Of a stretch of DNA of 64,000 nucleotides, positions 1 to 10,065 are shown piece by piece. The notes beneath the pieces are model-generated. The model saw only the letters and a list, made by a program, of their open reading frames with translations, was not told the DNA's origin and searched no databases. Both the position numbers and the translations under genes were made by a program. Source of the DNA: CAXMST01 sp963793415 (lineage in GTDB: Bacteria; Actinomycetota; Thermoleophilia; Solirubrobacterales; 70-9). Positions within the stretch are counted from its first letter, which is position 1. Every line of letters starts with the position of its first letter. The DNA lies in contig CAWCAC010000002.1 in assembly GCA_963793415.1 (NCBI GenBank), forward strand, positions 2,852,001 to 2,916,000, written 5' to 3'.

Positions 1-327
1 GCCCTCGGACTCGCCGAAGCCGCGCGGGTCCCAGGTGAGGACGTTGTAGCCGGCGGCGCGCAACGGCCCGACCCCGACGGCGCCTACGGTCGTGTCGGTG
101 GCCCCCTCGGGATCGGTCGATCCCGCCGACCCCCAGCCGGGGCCGAACAGCACCGTCGGCGCGCGCTTGCCGGCGGCGGAGTCCGTCGGGAAGAAGTTGA
201 CCTTCAGCTTCGTGCCATCGAACGAGGGGATCATCTCGGTCCTCGCCTGCGCGGGCAGCGCCACCGCCGCTGAGCCGGCGAGTACCGAGAACGTCGCGGC
301 GAGCGCGATCAGAAGCCTCTTCCCCAT
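1..327 (-). CDS. CocE/NonD- or X-Pro dipeptidyl peptidase-like alpha/beta hydrolase (N-terminal part)
   Basis: The gene runs off the left edge, so only the first 109 codons are visible. It starts at ATG 327 with a signal peptide (MGKRLL, then a hydrophobic Ala/Leu segment ending near ALPAQA), so the product is probably exported. The mature part begins like the S15/CocE hydrolase fold: IPSFDGTKLKV, a FGPGWG strand-loop, then YNVLTWDPRGFGES, where the nucleophile-preceding strand meets a DxRGxGxS motif. The catalytic Ser lies beyond the window. A TAGGCT hexamer 7 nt upstream suggests a leaderless mRNA. Substrate cannot be inferred. Confidence 0.8.
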   Translation of the reverse strand, partial: MGKRLLIALAATFSVLAGSAAVALPAQARTEMIPSFDGTKLKVNFFPTDSAAGKRAPTVLFGPGWGSAGSTDPEGATDTTVGAVGVGPLRAAGYNVLTWDPRGFGESEG

Positions 328-334
328 CGGCGGC

Positions 335-340
335 AGCCTA
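335..340 (-). promoter_or_regulatory. -10 element (TAGGCT), leaderless hydrolase start
   Basis: TAGGCT lies 7 nt before the ATG at 327 on the minus strand, the spacing seen at many genes in this window. Confidence 0.45.
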
Positions 341-380
341 GCCCCGGCCTGTGCGGGCCGCGCCGGTAGGCGGACCGGCG

Positions 381-1797
381 CTAGGCCGCGAGCGGCGGCT
401 GCTGCGAGGGCCAGCCGAGCTCGCTCTCGAGCTGCGATCCGAGCGAGAGCAGCAGATCCTCGCGGTTCGGCGGCGCGATCAGCTGCACGGACAAGCGGCA
501 GTCCGGTCGAGGTGAATCCGGCCGGCACGGCGGCCGCGGGTCGGCCCAGGTAGTTCCAGACGGGCGTATGGGGATAGACGCGACTCATGCCGAGCAGCGT
601 CCGCAGCGCGCCCTGGTCGGCCCATTGGCCGATCAGCACCGGCGGCACCGCAACGGCGGGCGTCATCAGCACGTCGCAGTGCTCGAAGATCCGGTCGATC
701 CGCTTCGCGTGGACCTCTTGCTGGGCCAGCGACCGCTCGAGCAGGCGCTGAGGCACGAGCCGGGCCAGCCGCTTGAAGCCGCGCGTGCGCGGCTCGAGCC
801 GCTCAGGGTGCGGGACCGCGTCGTAGTCGGTTTCGATCCCCTTCAGGTAGACGTTCGAGAAGTCGCTGCCGACCATCCCCCAGGCCGGGTCGCGCTGCTC
901 GACCGAGTGCCCGAGACCGCCGAGTACGCCGGCGATCCGCTCGACCGCACCCTCGACGTCGGGGTCGGTCAGCGGCGGCAGGATTGCGCGGGCGGCGGTC
1001 GTGCTCCAGCAGACGCGAAGCTGGCCCGGCTCGCGCGCAGCGGCCTCGCTGAAGGTCCCGTCGATCGGCTCGGCAACGTCCGCGTCACCGGGCTCGGGCC
1101 CGGCGACGACGTCGAGCCAGAGCGCTGTGTCGGCGACCCGCCGAGAGACGCAGCCGGACGAGGTCAGCCCGAGCCAGTGCTGGGACAACGGCGCCTGGCT
1201 GACCCTGCCCCGCTGCGGCTTCAGCCCGAACAGCCCGCAGTTGGCGGCCGGGATCCTGATCGAGCCACCGCCGTCGGAGGCCGAGGCGGCGCCGACCAGG
1301 CCGGCCGCGACCGCGGCTGCCGATCCGCCGCTCGAGCCACCGGTCGTGTGCTCGGTTCCCCAGGGGTTGCGCGTCTCGCCCCAGGCCTCGGTCTCGGTGA
1401 AGCCGACGATCGCAAGCTCGGGCAGCGTCGTGCGCCCGAGCAGGACCGCGCCCGCGTCGCGCAGCCGCCGCCACTGGGCGGAATCCGTCGTCGAGGGCTG
1501 CGAGTAGGCGCGGGTCCCGTGTCGGGCGACGAGGCCCTCGATCTCGAGCTCGTCCTTGAGCGCGACCGGGACGCCGAGCAGCGGCGCCTGCTCGCCGGCT
1601 GCGATCCGCGCGTCGGCGGTCGCCGCCGCCTCGCGAGCGCGCTCGGCGAAGACGTCGGTGAAGGCGTTGAGACGGGGGTTGATCCGCTCGATCCGCGTCA
1701 GGTAGAGCTCGACCAGCTGCGCCGACGTCACCTCGCCCGCACGCAGCAACTCGGCCTGCCGGGCGATGCCTGCGAATGCGAGCTCGGTCTCCTCCAT
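381..1797 (-). CDS. Amidase (amidase-signature family), apparent frameshift near C-terminus
   Basis: Amidase-signature hydrolase of about 470 residues that cleaves carboxamides with a Ser-cisSer-Lys triad. Visible: the Lys motif PVALKDELEIEG about residue 80, the Gly/Ser-rich core TTGGSSGGSAAAVAAGLV about 155-172 and the following DGGGSIRIPAANCGLFGLKP. It starts at ATG 1797, 7 nt after TAGGAT. At 493-494 one extra A shifts the frame: upstream reads AGFTSTGLPL and the expected continuation, VQLIAPPNREDLLL to a TAG at 381-383, is in another frame. Without the shift the frame reads on into the neighbouring hydrolase. The extra base is probably a sequencing error since the rest is intact; otherwise the last 36 residues are lost. 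Confidence 0.85.
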
Positions 1798-1804
1798 CGG
1801 CCCG

Positions 1805-1810
1805 ATCCTA
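1805..1810 (-). promoter_or_regulatory. -10 element (TAGGAT), leaderless amidase start
   Basis: TAGGAT on the minus strand is 7 nt before the amidase ATG. Confidence 0.45.
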
Positions 1811-1833
1811 TTGCCCGGCCGCGATCCGGTCGG

Positions 1834-2649
1834 TCAGGAGCCGCGTCGCTGCCGCGGTCGCCGCGAGCGACGCGGAAGGTTGTAGCGGCGCTCGGGCCGC
1901 CGCCGAGCCGCCAGCCAGGTGCCGCTGCCGCCGAGCGCCCCAGCAGCGAGCACGGTGCCGGCGACGGCCAGTCGCCGGCCGAGCTTCTCGAAGCGCATCA
2001 CGCGCCAGCCCTCGGTCCGGGCGAGCGCTGCGAGCTCGGCGTCCGGATTGACCGCCACCGGGTTACCGACCAGTCTCAGCATCGGCAGGTCCGAGACTGA
2101 GTCGGAGTAGGCCCAGCTCTGCTCGAGATCGATGTCGTGCTCGTCGGCGAAGTCCCGGATCGGCGCGACCTTGCCCTCGCCGTACGTCAGCCCGCCATCC
2201 ATCAGCCCGGTGTAGATCCCGTCCGCGTCGAGCTCGTAACGGGTGCCGATGCCGCCGTCCATGTCGAGGACGCCGGCGAGCAGGCGGACGATGTCGTCGC
2301 CGGCGGCGCTGACGATGAAGGTTGGCCGGCCCGCGTCCTGGTGGGCGCGGACTTCCTCCAGCATCTGCGGGTAGATCCGCGGCAGGATCCCGGCGAGCAG
2401 GTCCGGGACGAGCCGCCGTAGCTGCCGCTCGGGGACGCCGCGCAGCAGGTCCTCCGCCTGGCGCACGAGCTCCTCGGTATCGGCGTCGGTCGAGCCCTTG
2501 AGCCGGAAGCGCAGGTGGTCGACGGCCCAGCCCGCCATCTGCCGCTTCGAGACCATCCCCGACCGGTAAGCGGCCCGCCCGAAGTGCATGCCGGACGACC
2601 CCGCCATCAGGGTGCGGTCCAAGTCGAAGAAGGCGGCAGCGACGGACAT
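1834..2649 (-). CDS. HAD-superfamily subfamily IB hydrolase (SerB-like phosphatase)
   Basis: A 271-residue HAD-IB phosphatase. Motif I is FFDLDRT (nucleophile Asp9, acid/base Asp11), motif II is FIVSAA about residue 115, the motif III Lys is in YGEGKVAP, and motif IV is WAYSDSVSDLPML followed by NPVAVNPD. This layout matches SerB/PGP-like enzymes acting on small phosphomonoesters or lipid phosphates. After the catalytic domain comes a hydrophobic stretch (VAGTVLAAGALGG) and a very basic tail, suggesting membrane association. It is followed upstream by the thiolase gene on the same strand. Substrate is unknown. Confidence 0.85.
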   Translation of the reverse strand: MSVAAAFFDLDRTLMAGSSGMHFGRAAYRSGMVSKRQMAGWAVDHLRFRLKGSTDADTEELVRQAEDLLRGVPERQLRRLVPDLLAGILPRIYPQMLEEVRAHQDAGRPTFIVSAAGDDIVRLLAGVLDMDGGIGTRYELDADGIYTGLMDGGLTYGEGKVAPIRDFADEHDIDLEQSWAYSDSVSDLPMLRLVGNPVAVNPDAELAALARTEGWRVMRFEKLGRRLAVAGTVLAAGALGGSGTWLAARRRPERRYNLPRRSRRPRQRRGS

Positions 2650-2656
2650 CGCTACG

Positions 2657-2662
2657 AGCCTA
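2657..2662 (-). promoter_or_regulatory. -10 element (TAGGCT), leaderless HAD gene
   Basis: TAGGCT is 7 nt upstream of the ATG at 2649, so this gene probably has its own promoter in addition to any read-through from the thiolase gene. Confidence 0.45.
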
Positions 2663-2672
2663 GTCGGAGTAC

Positions 2673-3848
<1,176 letters not shown>

Positions 3849-3915
3849 ATGGGAAGGGCCCTCCTGGGTTACCTGTGGGTGCGGAAGAGAGTGCGGAAAA
3901 GGTACAGGCCGGACC

Positions 3916-3921
3916 TATACT
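3916..3921 (+). promoter_or_regulatory. -10 element (TATACT) of pepA
   Basis: TATACT sits 9 nt before the GTG at 3931, so transcription would start at or just before the start codon. The site lies between the divergent thiolase and pepA genes. Confidence 0.5.
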
Positions 3922-3930
3922 CCCGCGCCC

Positions 3931-5379
3931 GTGCAGGTCTCCGTCGACAGCAAGCCCGCCGCGGAGACCGAAGCCGGGCTCCTCTGCCTCGGCCTGTTCG
4001 AGGGCGACGAGTTGCCTGAGCCACTCGCCGAAGCGGCCGGTGCCGGAGATGTCCGCGCGGCCGCCAAGAAGCTGACGGTGCTGCGCCCCGAGGCCGGCCC
4101 CGAGCGGGTTCTGGTCGTCGGGCTCGGCGAGCGCGAAGGATTCGACAAGGAGCGGGCCCGCGTCGCCGCGAGCCTCGGGCTGCGTCAGGCGCAACGCTAC
4201 GAGATCGAGAGCCTGGGCTGGGACGTCCCGACCGGCGAGCCCGCGATCGCCGCCGCGATCGCCGGAGCCACGATCCTCACCGGCTACCGCTTCGACCGGC
4301 TCAAGAGCAAGGCGGACCCCGACGCCGCGAAGGGACCTGGGCGGCTGCTGCTGCACGGCGTCGAGGGCGAGCGGGCGCCTGAGTACGTCCGCATCGCCGT
4401 CGCCGCGGCCGAGGGCGCCAACCGCGCGCGGGACCTGCAGAGCCTCCCGGCCAACATCGCCGACCCCGACTACCTCGCCGAGCGGGCGTGGGCGATCGCC
4501 TCCAGCAACGAGCACGTCGAGGCCGAGATCTTCGACGCAGCGACGATCGCCGAGCTTGGCATGGGCGGACTCGAGTCGGTCGGCGCCGGCTCGCCGAAGG
4601 GGCCGCTGATGATCGTGCTGCGCTACACGCCTCCGGGCGCGGCCCGCGACGGCGAGACGCTCGCCGTCGTCGGCAAGGCGGTCACCTTCGACACCGGCGG
4701 GATCTCGCTGAAGCCGGCCGGATCGATGCCCGACATGAAGATGGACATGTCGGGCGGCGCCGCCGCGCTCGAGGCGACGGCGGCGATCGCCGAGCTGGGC
4801 ATCCCGCTCAACCTGCTCTGCGTCGTGCCGGCCGTCGAGAACATGCCCGACGGCGCCGCGACCCGGCCCGGCGACGTCATCACCCAGCTCAACGGCCGCA
4901 CCGTCGAGGTCAACAACACCGACGCCGAGGGCCGCCTGATCCTCGCCGACGCGCTCACCTGGGCCGCCCGCAACGGCGCCGACCGAATGATCGACCTGGC
5001 GACGCTGACGGGCGCCGTCGTCGTCGCGCTCGGCTCGACCTACGCCGGCCTCGCCGGCACTGACGACGAGCTCGCCGAGGACGTGGCCGCGGCCGGCGAG
5101 ATCGTCGGCGAGCTCGTCTGGCGGCTGCCGATGCACGACGAGTACCTGGAGCTGATGAAGGGCACCTACGCCGACCTGACCAACTCCTCCCCGAAGCGCA
5201 AGGCCGGGCCACTCACCGCCGCCGCCTACCTGGGGCAGTTCGTCGAGGAGAAGCCGTGGGTGCACCTCGACATCGCCGGCACCTCGTGGGACGTCGGCCG
5301 CCCCTACGTCGGCAAGGGCCCGAGCGGCTACGGGGTGCGGCTGCTGGTCGAGCTCGCACGCCGGCTGGCCGCCGACTGA
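3931..5379 (+). CDS. pepA: Leucyl aminopeptidase (M17 family)
   Basis: M17 cytosolic aminopeptidase (482 aa) that releases N-terminal residues from peptides with two metal ions. The N-terminal macro-like regulatory domain spans roughly 1-160 and the catalytic domain 170-482. The metal/catalytic strand GKAVTFDTGGISLKP carries Lys249, and the family signature NTDAEGRL is at 329-336. The C-terminal WVHLDIAGT is also typical. The start is GTG 3931, chosen because the N-terminus then matches the family and a TATACT box stands 9 nt upstream. The next gene begins 14 nt after the stop codon. Confidence 0.95.
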   Translation: MQVSVDSKPAAETEAGLLCLGLFEGDELPEPLAEAAGAGDVRAAAKKLTVLRPEAGPERVLVVGLGEREGFDKERARVAASLGLRQAQRYEIESLGWDVPTGEPAIAAAIAGATILTGYRFDRLKSKADPDAAKGPGRLLLHGVEGERAPEYVRIAVAAAEGANRARDLQSLPANIADPDYLAERAWAIASSNEHVEAEIFDAATIAELGMGGLESVGAGSPKGPLMIVLRYTPPGAARDGETLAVVGKAVTFDTGGISLKPAGSMPDMKMDMSGGAAALEATAAIAELGIPLNLLCVVPAVENMPDGAATRPGDVITQLNGRTVEVNNTDAEGRLILADALTWAARNGADRMIDLATLTGAVVVALGSTYAGLAGTDDELAEDVAAAGEIVGELVWRLPMHDEYLELMKGTYADLTNSSPKRKAGPLTAAAYLGQFVEEKPWVHLDIAGTSWDVGRPYVGKGPSGYGVRLLVELARRLAAD

Positions 5380-5393
5380 CACAATCCCGCGCC

Positions 5394-6542
5394 ATGGACT
5401 TCGACCTCAGCGATGAGCAGCGCCTGCTGCGCGACACGGTCCGGGACTTCGCCCGCGGCGAGGTCGCGCCGGTCGCCGAGCAGCTCGACCGTGACCACGC
5501 CTTTCCCTACGAGCTCGTCGCAAAGATGGGCGAGCTCGGACTGATGGGCATCCCCTTTCCCGAGGAGTACGGGGGCGGCGGGGCCGACACGCTCACCTAC
5601 GCGCTCGCCGTCGAGGAGCTGACCCGGATCGATTCCTCGGTCGCGATCACGATGGCCGCCCACACCTCGCTCGGGACGATGCCCATATATCTGTTCGGCG
5701 ACGACGAGCAGAAGCGCGACTGGCTACCCGAGCTCTGCTCCGGCCGCAAGCTCGCCGCCTTCGGCCTGACCGAGCCCGAGGCTGGATCCGACGCCGGCAA
5801 CGTCCGCACCCGGGCCGAGCTCGGCTCCGACGGCTGGACGATCGACGGGGCGAAGCAGTTCATCACCAACGCCGGCACCGATATCTCCGCCTGCGTCTCG
5901 ATCACCGCCGTGACCGGCGAGGATGCGAACGGCAACAAGGAGATCTCGAATCTGATCGTCCCCAACGGCACCCCCGGCTTCGAGCCCGGCGAGCCGTACC
6001 GGAAGATGGGCTGGAACGCCTCCGACACCCGCCCGCTCGCGTTCGAGAGCTGCGTTGTGCCCGAGCAGAATCTGCTCGGGCCGCGCGGGATGGGCTTCAA
6101 ACAGTTCCTGCAGATCCTCGACGGCGGCCGGATCGGCGTCGCCGCGATGGGCGTCGGGCTCGCCCAGGGCGCGCTCGACGAGGCGCTTGCCTACGCAAAG
6201 GAGCGTCAGGCCTTCGGCCGCTCGATCTCGAAGTTCCAGACGATCCAGGCGAAGCTGGCCGACCTCGCGACCGAGATCGAGGCGGCGCGCCTGCTCACGT
6301 ACAAGGCGGCGATCCTCAAGGACCGCGGCGAGTCCTTCACCCTGACCGCGGCCCAGGCAAAGCTGAAGACGGGCCGGCTCGCCGTCCGCGCCACGGAGGA
6401 GGCGGTCCAGATCCACGGCGGCTATGGCTTCATCGAGGAATACCCCGTCTGCCGCTTTTACCGCGACGCCAAGATCCTCACGATCGGCGAGGGCACCGAC
6501 GAGGTCCAACAGATGGTGATTGCCCGCCAGCTCGGCTGCTGA
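5394..6542 (+). CDS. Acyl-CoA dehydrogenase
   Basis: FAD-dependent acyl-CoA dehydrogenase (382 aa), first step of beta-oxidation or branched-chain acyl-CoA breakdown. Signatures: FGLTEPEAGSDAG (about 125-137, FAD binding), the ERQAFGRSISKFQTIQ helix, QIHGGYGFIEEYPVCRFYRDAKI and the catalytic base Glu366 in IGEGTDEVQ. The Glu position is that of short/branched-chain enzymes. ATG 5394 is used because MDFDLSDEQRLLRDTVRDF is the usual N-terminus; longer frames run back into pepA. Chain-length specificity is not deducible. Confidence 0.94.
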   Translation: MDFDLSDEQRLLRDTVRDFARGEVAPVAEQLDRDHAFPYELVAKMGELGLMGIPFPEEYGGGGADTLTYALAVEELTRIDSSVAITMAAHTSLGTMPIYLFGDDEQKRDWLPELCSGRKLAAFGLTEPEAGSDAGNVRTRAELGSDGWTIDGAKQFITNAGTDISACVSITAVTGEDANGNKEISNLIVPNGTPGFEPGEPYRKMGWNASDTRPLAFESCVVPEQNLLGPRGMGFKQFLQILDGGRIGVAAMGVGLAQGALDEALAYAKERQAFGRSISKFQTIQAKLADLATEIEAARLLTYKAAILKDRGESFTLTAAQAKLKTGRLAVRATEEAVQIHGGYGFIEEYPVCRFYRDAKILTIGEGTDEVQQMVIARQLGC

Positions 6543-6673
6543 GCGACGGCCCGGCGATCCAGGGCGCCGGAATCGCCTGCACGGGCACTTGTAACCCGGA
6601 GCCGAGCTCTGTGGAAACGGCGCGGGTTCGGTTAGGCTGGCCAGGCGGGCCTTCCCCCGTCCCCGCGCCAGCC

Positions 6674-7579
6674 ATGACCGACCCCACATCCCGCTCCGAG
6701 AACGAAGGCCAGGTTCCCGACCCGCTCTCCGCGCAGGCCGGGATCGCACCGGAGGTCTCGCGCCGGGTATCGTCGATCCTCGACGCGGTCGAGCGCGAGG
6801 CGACCCAGCTGCGGGCCGAGGCCCGCGAGGAGGCCCGCCGGTACCTCGACTTCTCGCGGCGCCGCGCCGACGACCTCGTCAACGAGCGTCAGCGCCGGAT
6901 CGCCGAGCTCAGCGACGAGATCATGGCCAAGGCCGAAGCCGTCGTCGGCCGCCTCGACGATGCAGCACCCGTGCGAGCCGGGTTCGAGAACCTCGTGCGC
7001 GCCCTCGGCGATGCCGCGGAGCGCCTCGCCCGCGAGTCGGAGAGCACCGCGCACGAGTTCGAGCCGCCGTCCTTCCACGACGAGCAGGTCCAGAGCTACG
7101 CAACACCGCCGCAGCCGGAGACCGTGACCGCACCACTGCCGCCCGCGCACACCGAGCCACTCGAGACCTACCAGCCCTACGTGCCGCCACCGGCGCCTCA
7201 GCACCAGGCCCCACCCCCACCTCAGCCGGCGCCGCCGCAGGCGCCCGCGCCGCCGCAGGCCCCGGCCGCGCCGCCGGCCGCTGCCGGCGTACCGGCCGGC
7301 GGCGCTCCGCCCGCCTTCCCGGCGCAGGCCCAGGCCCCGGCCCGGCCTTCGGCGCCGCCCGCCCCTACCGGTCCCGCCGGGGGCGACAACTGGCAGGGCG
7401 TCGACGACGCCCGGCTCGTCGGGATCCAGATGGCGGCCGCGGGCCGCACCCGCGGTCAGGTGCGCGAGCACCTCCAGAACCAGATGGGCCTCGGCGACAC
7501 GCGCGGCATCCTCGACGAGATCTACGGCCCCGGCAGTCCCGAGGACGCCAGGGTTCCCTGGACCGCTTTCCCGAGTTAG
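6674..7579 (+). CDS. Coiled-coil protein with Pro-rich linker and C-terminal helical domain
   Basis: Unrecognised 301-residue cytoplasmic protein. Residues 25-125 form a charged coiled coil (EREATQLRAEAREEARRYL, RRADDLVNERQRRIAELSD) of a kind seen in DivIVA-like or cell-envelope scaffold proteins. Residues 140-235 are a Pro/Ala/Gln-rich linker. The last 65 residues (DDARLVGIQMAAAGRTRGQVREH...) look like a small helix-turn-helix or oligomerisation domain. The ATG at 6674 is chosen over longer frames. The coil is paralogous to the next gene. A TAGGCT at 6633-6638 may be a promoter with a 35-nt leader. Function unknown. Confidence 0.7.
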   Translation: MTDPTSRSENEGQVPDPLSAQAGIAPEVSRRVSSILDAVEREATQLRAEAREEARRYLDFSRRRADDLVNERQRRIAELSDEIMAKAEAVVGRLDDAAPVRAGFENLVRALGDAAERLARESESTAHEFEPPSFHDEQVQSYATPPQPETVTAPLPPAHTEPLETYQPYVPPPAPQHQAPPPPQPAPPQAPAPPQAPAAPPAAAGVPAGGAPPAFPAQAQAPARPSAPPAPTGPAGGDNWQGVDDARLVGIQMAAAGRTRGQVREHLQNQMGLGDTRGILDEIYGPGSPEDARVPWTAFPS

Positions 7580-7740
7580 CGGCTTTTTCCCGGGAAGCTC
7601 CCGAAACGAGCTCCCGGCACCAAGCCGCAAGTACCGCTGTTCGCGCCGGAATGCCGCCGGAGCGGTACCTAGACTGACCCGCGTCCGGCTCGGTTGCCGT
7701 TCCACACGAGCCCGGGACAACCACGTCAGAAGGAGTACCC

Positions 7741-8449
7741 ATGCCGGACAGCCCGAATCGATCGGACTCATCGGCCCCAACCGGCGAAAGCGACGGGTGG
7801 AGCCGGGCGGAGATCGACGCCGCGATCGCAGGCCTCGACAGGGCCACGCGTCGATTCACGAGCCAGGTCGACGCGATCGCCGATCCCGGCACGCCTGAGC
7901 CGGCAGCCGGCCCAGAGATCCTCGCGGGCCACGAGCGGATCTCCGATGCGCCTTCCGAGCCGCCGCGCCGCCCACGGCGCCGCCGGCTTCGACGAGCAGA
8001 TGAGCCGCGCCGAGCGCGAGGCTCGCGAGTATCTGGAGCACGCCAAGCGTCGCGCCGACACGCTAGTGACGACGATGATCGGCGCGGTCGAGCGCGAAGC
8101 CGCACAGATCAAGCAGGACGCGGAACAGGGCATCCGCGAGCGCTGGCGGGCGGTCGAGTCCGAGGCCGGTCGCTACCTGGACGACTGCCGTCGGGCCGCC
8201 GACGGCATGGTCGCCGAGCGCCAGGATCAGATCGGCGAGCTCTCCGACGGGATCGTCGACCGGGCCCGCGCGCTCACCGGCGGGCTCGAGGACGCAGAAC
8301 GGATCAGTGCTCAGTTCGACGCCTTCGTCCGCGCACTTGCCGCGACGTCCAACCAGATCGCCGAGGAGGCCACCGGGCGCACGGAGTCGGAGATCACCAA
8401 GCTCCGCAGTCGTCACGAGACCCTCCGACGGGGCGCTCTCGCCGCCTAG
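7741..8449 (+). CDS. Coiled-coil protein, paralog of preceding gene; apparent frameshift
   Basis: ATG 7741 follows a strong Shine-Dalgarno (AAGGAG) 5 nt upstream. The N-terminus (about 75 residues to SDAPSEPP) is in one frame. The rest, starting about HGAAGFDEQMSRAEREA and running to the TAG at 8447, is one base forward. The switch lies in the GC-only stretch 7958-7985. The C-terminal part repeats the coil of the upstream gene twice (EAREYLEHAKRRADTLV and EAGRYLDDCRRAADGMVAE), then QDQIGELSDGIVDRARAL. Conservation on both sides of the shift argues for a sequence error. No Pro-rich linker or C-terminal domain follows. Function unknown; structural or DivIVA-like role is only a guess. Confidence 0.65.
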
Positions 8450-8565
8450 GAGCCTTAGTGCCGCGCTCGCCTAGCGGTAGCATCGAGACAGTCAGGCCGG
8501 GTCTGGGGGATTCTGGGGCCAGCGGCCCAGCGCCTGACCAGGCCCATGCCGGGAACCGTTCAGTA

Positions 8566-10065
8566 ATGGCAGCAACTTCAATCTCCAGCTCGGGGAAGCG
8601 CACTGCGATCGCGGTCGCGTTCCTGCTCGCCTGCCTCGTGCTCGCCGCCTGTGGCGACGACAACCCCGAGACGACGACGACAGCGACGACGACGGTCACC
8701 TCGGCCGAGGCCGAGGCGGCGGCCGAGGGTACGACGACAGGCATAACCGACAGCACCACCGAGACGGAGGCGGACGCGAGCAGCGACGCGGCCTCGGCGA
8801 TCCCGGGCGCCGACTTCGCCGTCTCCGGTGCCTCGCCCGAGCCGGCCTCGGCGACGCCGACGACGACCGCCGCCGCGCCCGGTGCGACGACCGGCACGAC
8901 CACCGTCACCACCACGGACCCGCAGACGGGCCTGCCGCTGACGACCACGACCACGGTCACGCCGAGCTCCGCGGTCGGCACCGGGGTGACGCCTGGCCTG
9001 ACTCCCAACCCGGTGCCTCCCGGCAACGACGAGGCGATCCTGAGCCGGCCGTTCTCGGCCGACAGTCCCTGGAACACCTCGGTCGAGAACGAGCCGCTCG
9101 ATCCGAAGTCACGCAAGTGGATGCGGCTCGCGCGAATCCGCGTTGCCCAGGTCCAGCAGGCGAACGGAGAGATCCGCCAGGAGAGGCGCGAGATCAAGAC
9201 CGGCCTGACGGTCAACGTGACCCGCTGGACCCTGCCCGTCTTCAGCAACATCCAGGACGGAGCGATCGAGCGCATCGCGATCTGCCGCCAGTTCGACTGC
9301 GGCCCCGACGCGCTGAGCTCGGTCGTGATCCCGCCCGATGCCTGCCCGGACCCGCGCTACGACGGCTGGATGACGGTGATCGACAGAACCACCAACACCG
9401 CCTACGACTTCTGGCGCGCCCGCTGCGAGGCCGACGGATCGATCTCCTACCACTACGTCAAGGCCTGGGCCCTCGACGGGCCCGGCTTCCAGCAGCCCGG
9501 CGAGGTCAGCGCCCGCGGCTCCGGCCTGCCGCTGTTCGCCGGTCTGATCACGCCGGAGGAGGTGCGCGACGGCCGCATCGATCACGCGCTCGCAATCTCG
9601 GTCCCGGGCGCCGCGGCCCGCCGCTACGTCCAGCCCGCCTCCCGCACCGACGGCAACGGCCTGACCGAGTCTCTGCCCGAGGGCGCCCGCATCCGGCTCA
9701 GGCGCGGCGCCGAGAAGCGCCTCACCGACACCTTCGTCCGCAACAAGGTGGAGCGTCGCACCGCGGAGACGATCATCAACGCGCTGCGCCGCTACGGGGC
9801 GATCGTCGTCGACCGCTCCGCGGCGCCGACGTTGTACGCGCAGCGCAACGCGAACTGGGCCGGAATCCTGCCTCTCAACCTACTCCAGGACATCCGCCTC
9901 AACAACTTCCAGGCGGTCAAGGCCGGCCCGGTCTTCTTCGATCCTCCGAAGGAGGGTGAGGAGACTTTCGACACCAGTAGCACCACGCCCGGGAGCATCC
10001 CCGGCACGACCGGCGGCACGACCGGCGGCACGATCGAATACGGGACCACGGACCTGACGCCATGA
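8566..10065 (+). CDS. Thr-rich lipoprotein of unknown function
   Basis: A 499-residue exported lipoprotein. The signal peptide ends in the lipobox LAAC (Cys about residue 27), followed by GDDN and about 115 residues of Thr/Ala/Glu-rich low complexity (long TTTT and TTVT runs), probably a flexible wall-spanning linker. The globular domain starts near 150 (ILSRPFSADSPWNTSV) and continues to about 470, with Cys pairs (CRQFDCG, PDACPDP) that may form disulphides. A short Gly/Thr tail follows. I do not recognise the domain. The stop overlaps the next lipoprotein start by 4 nt (ATGA), so the two are co-translated and probably act together at the cell surface. Confidence 0.75.
   Translation: MAATSISSSGKRTAIAVAFLLACLVLAACGDDNPETTTTATTTVTSAEAEAAAEGTTTGITDSTTETEADASSDAASAIPGADFAVSGASPEPASATPTTTAAAPGATTGTTTVTTTDPQTGLPLTTTTTVTPSSAVGTGVTPGLTPNPVPPGNDEAILSRPFSADSPWNTSVENEPLDPKSRKWMRLARIRVAQVQQANGEIRQERREIKTGLTVNVTRWTLPVFSNIQDGAIERIAICRQFDCGPDALSSVVIPPDACPDPRYDGWMTVIDRTTNTAYDFWRARCEADGSISYHYVKAWALDGPGFQQPGEVSARGSGLPLFAGLITPEEVRDGRIDHALAISVPGAAARRYVQPASRTDGNGLTESLPEGARIRLRRGAEKRLTDTFVRNKVERRTAETIINALRRYGAIVVDRSAAPTLYAQRNANWAGILPLNLLQDIRLNNFQAVKAGPVFFDPPKEGEETFDTSSTTPGSIPGTTGGTTGGTIEYGTTDLTP

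Noticed and set aside
568..2100. 510-codon plus-strand ORF opposite the amidase and HAD genes
   Set aside because: Antisense of two recognisable genes; the translation is low-complexity Arg/Gly/Leu without motifs.
8460..8530. tRNA-like fragment (CCTAGCGGTAGC)
   Set aside because: Resembles a D-arm only; no acceptor stem, anticodon arm or GGTTCGAAT T-arm nearby.
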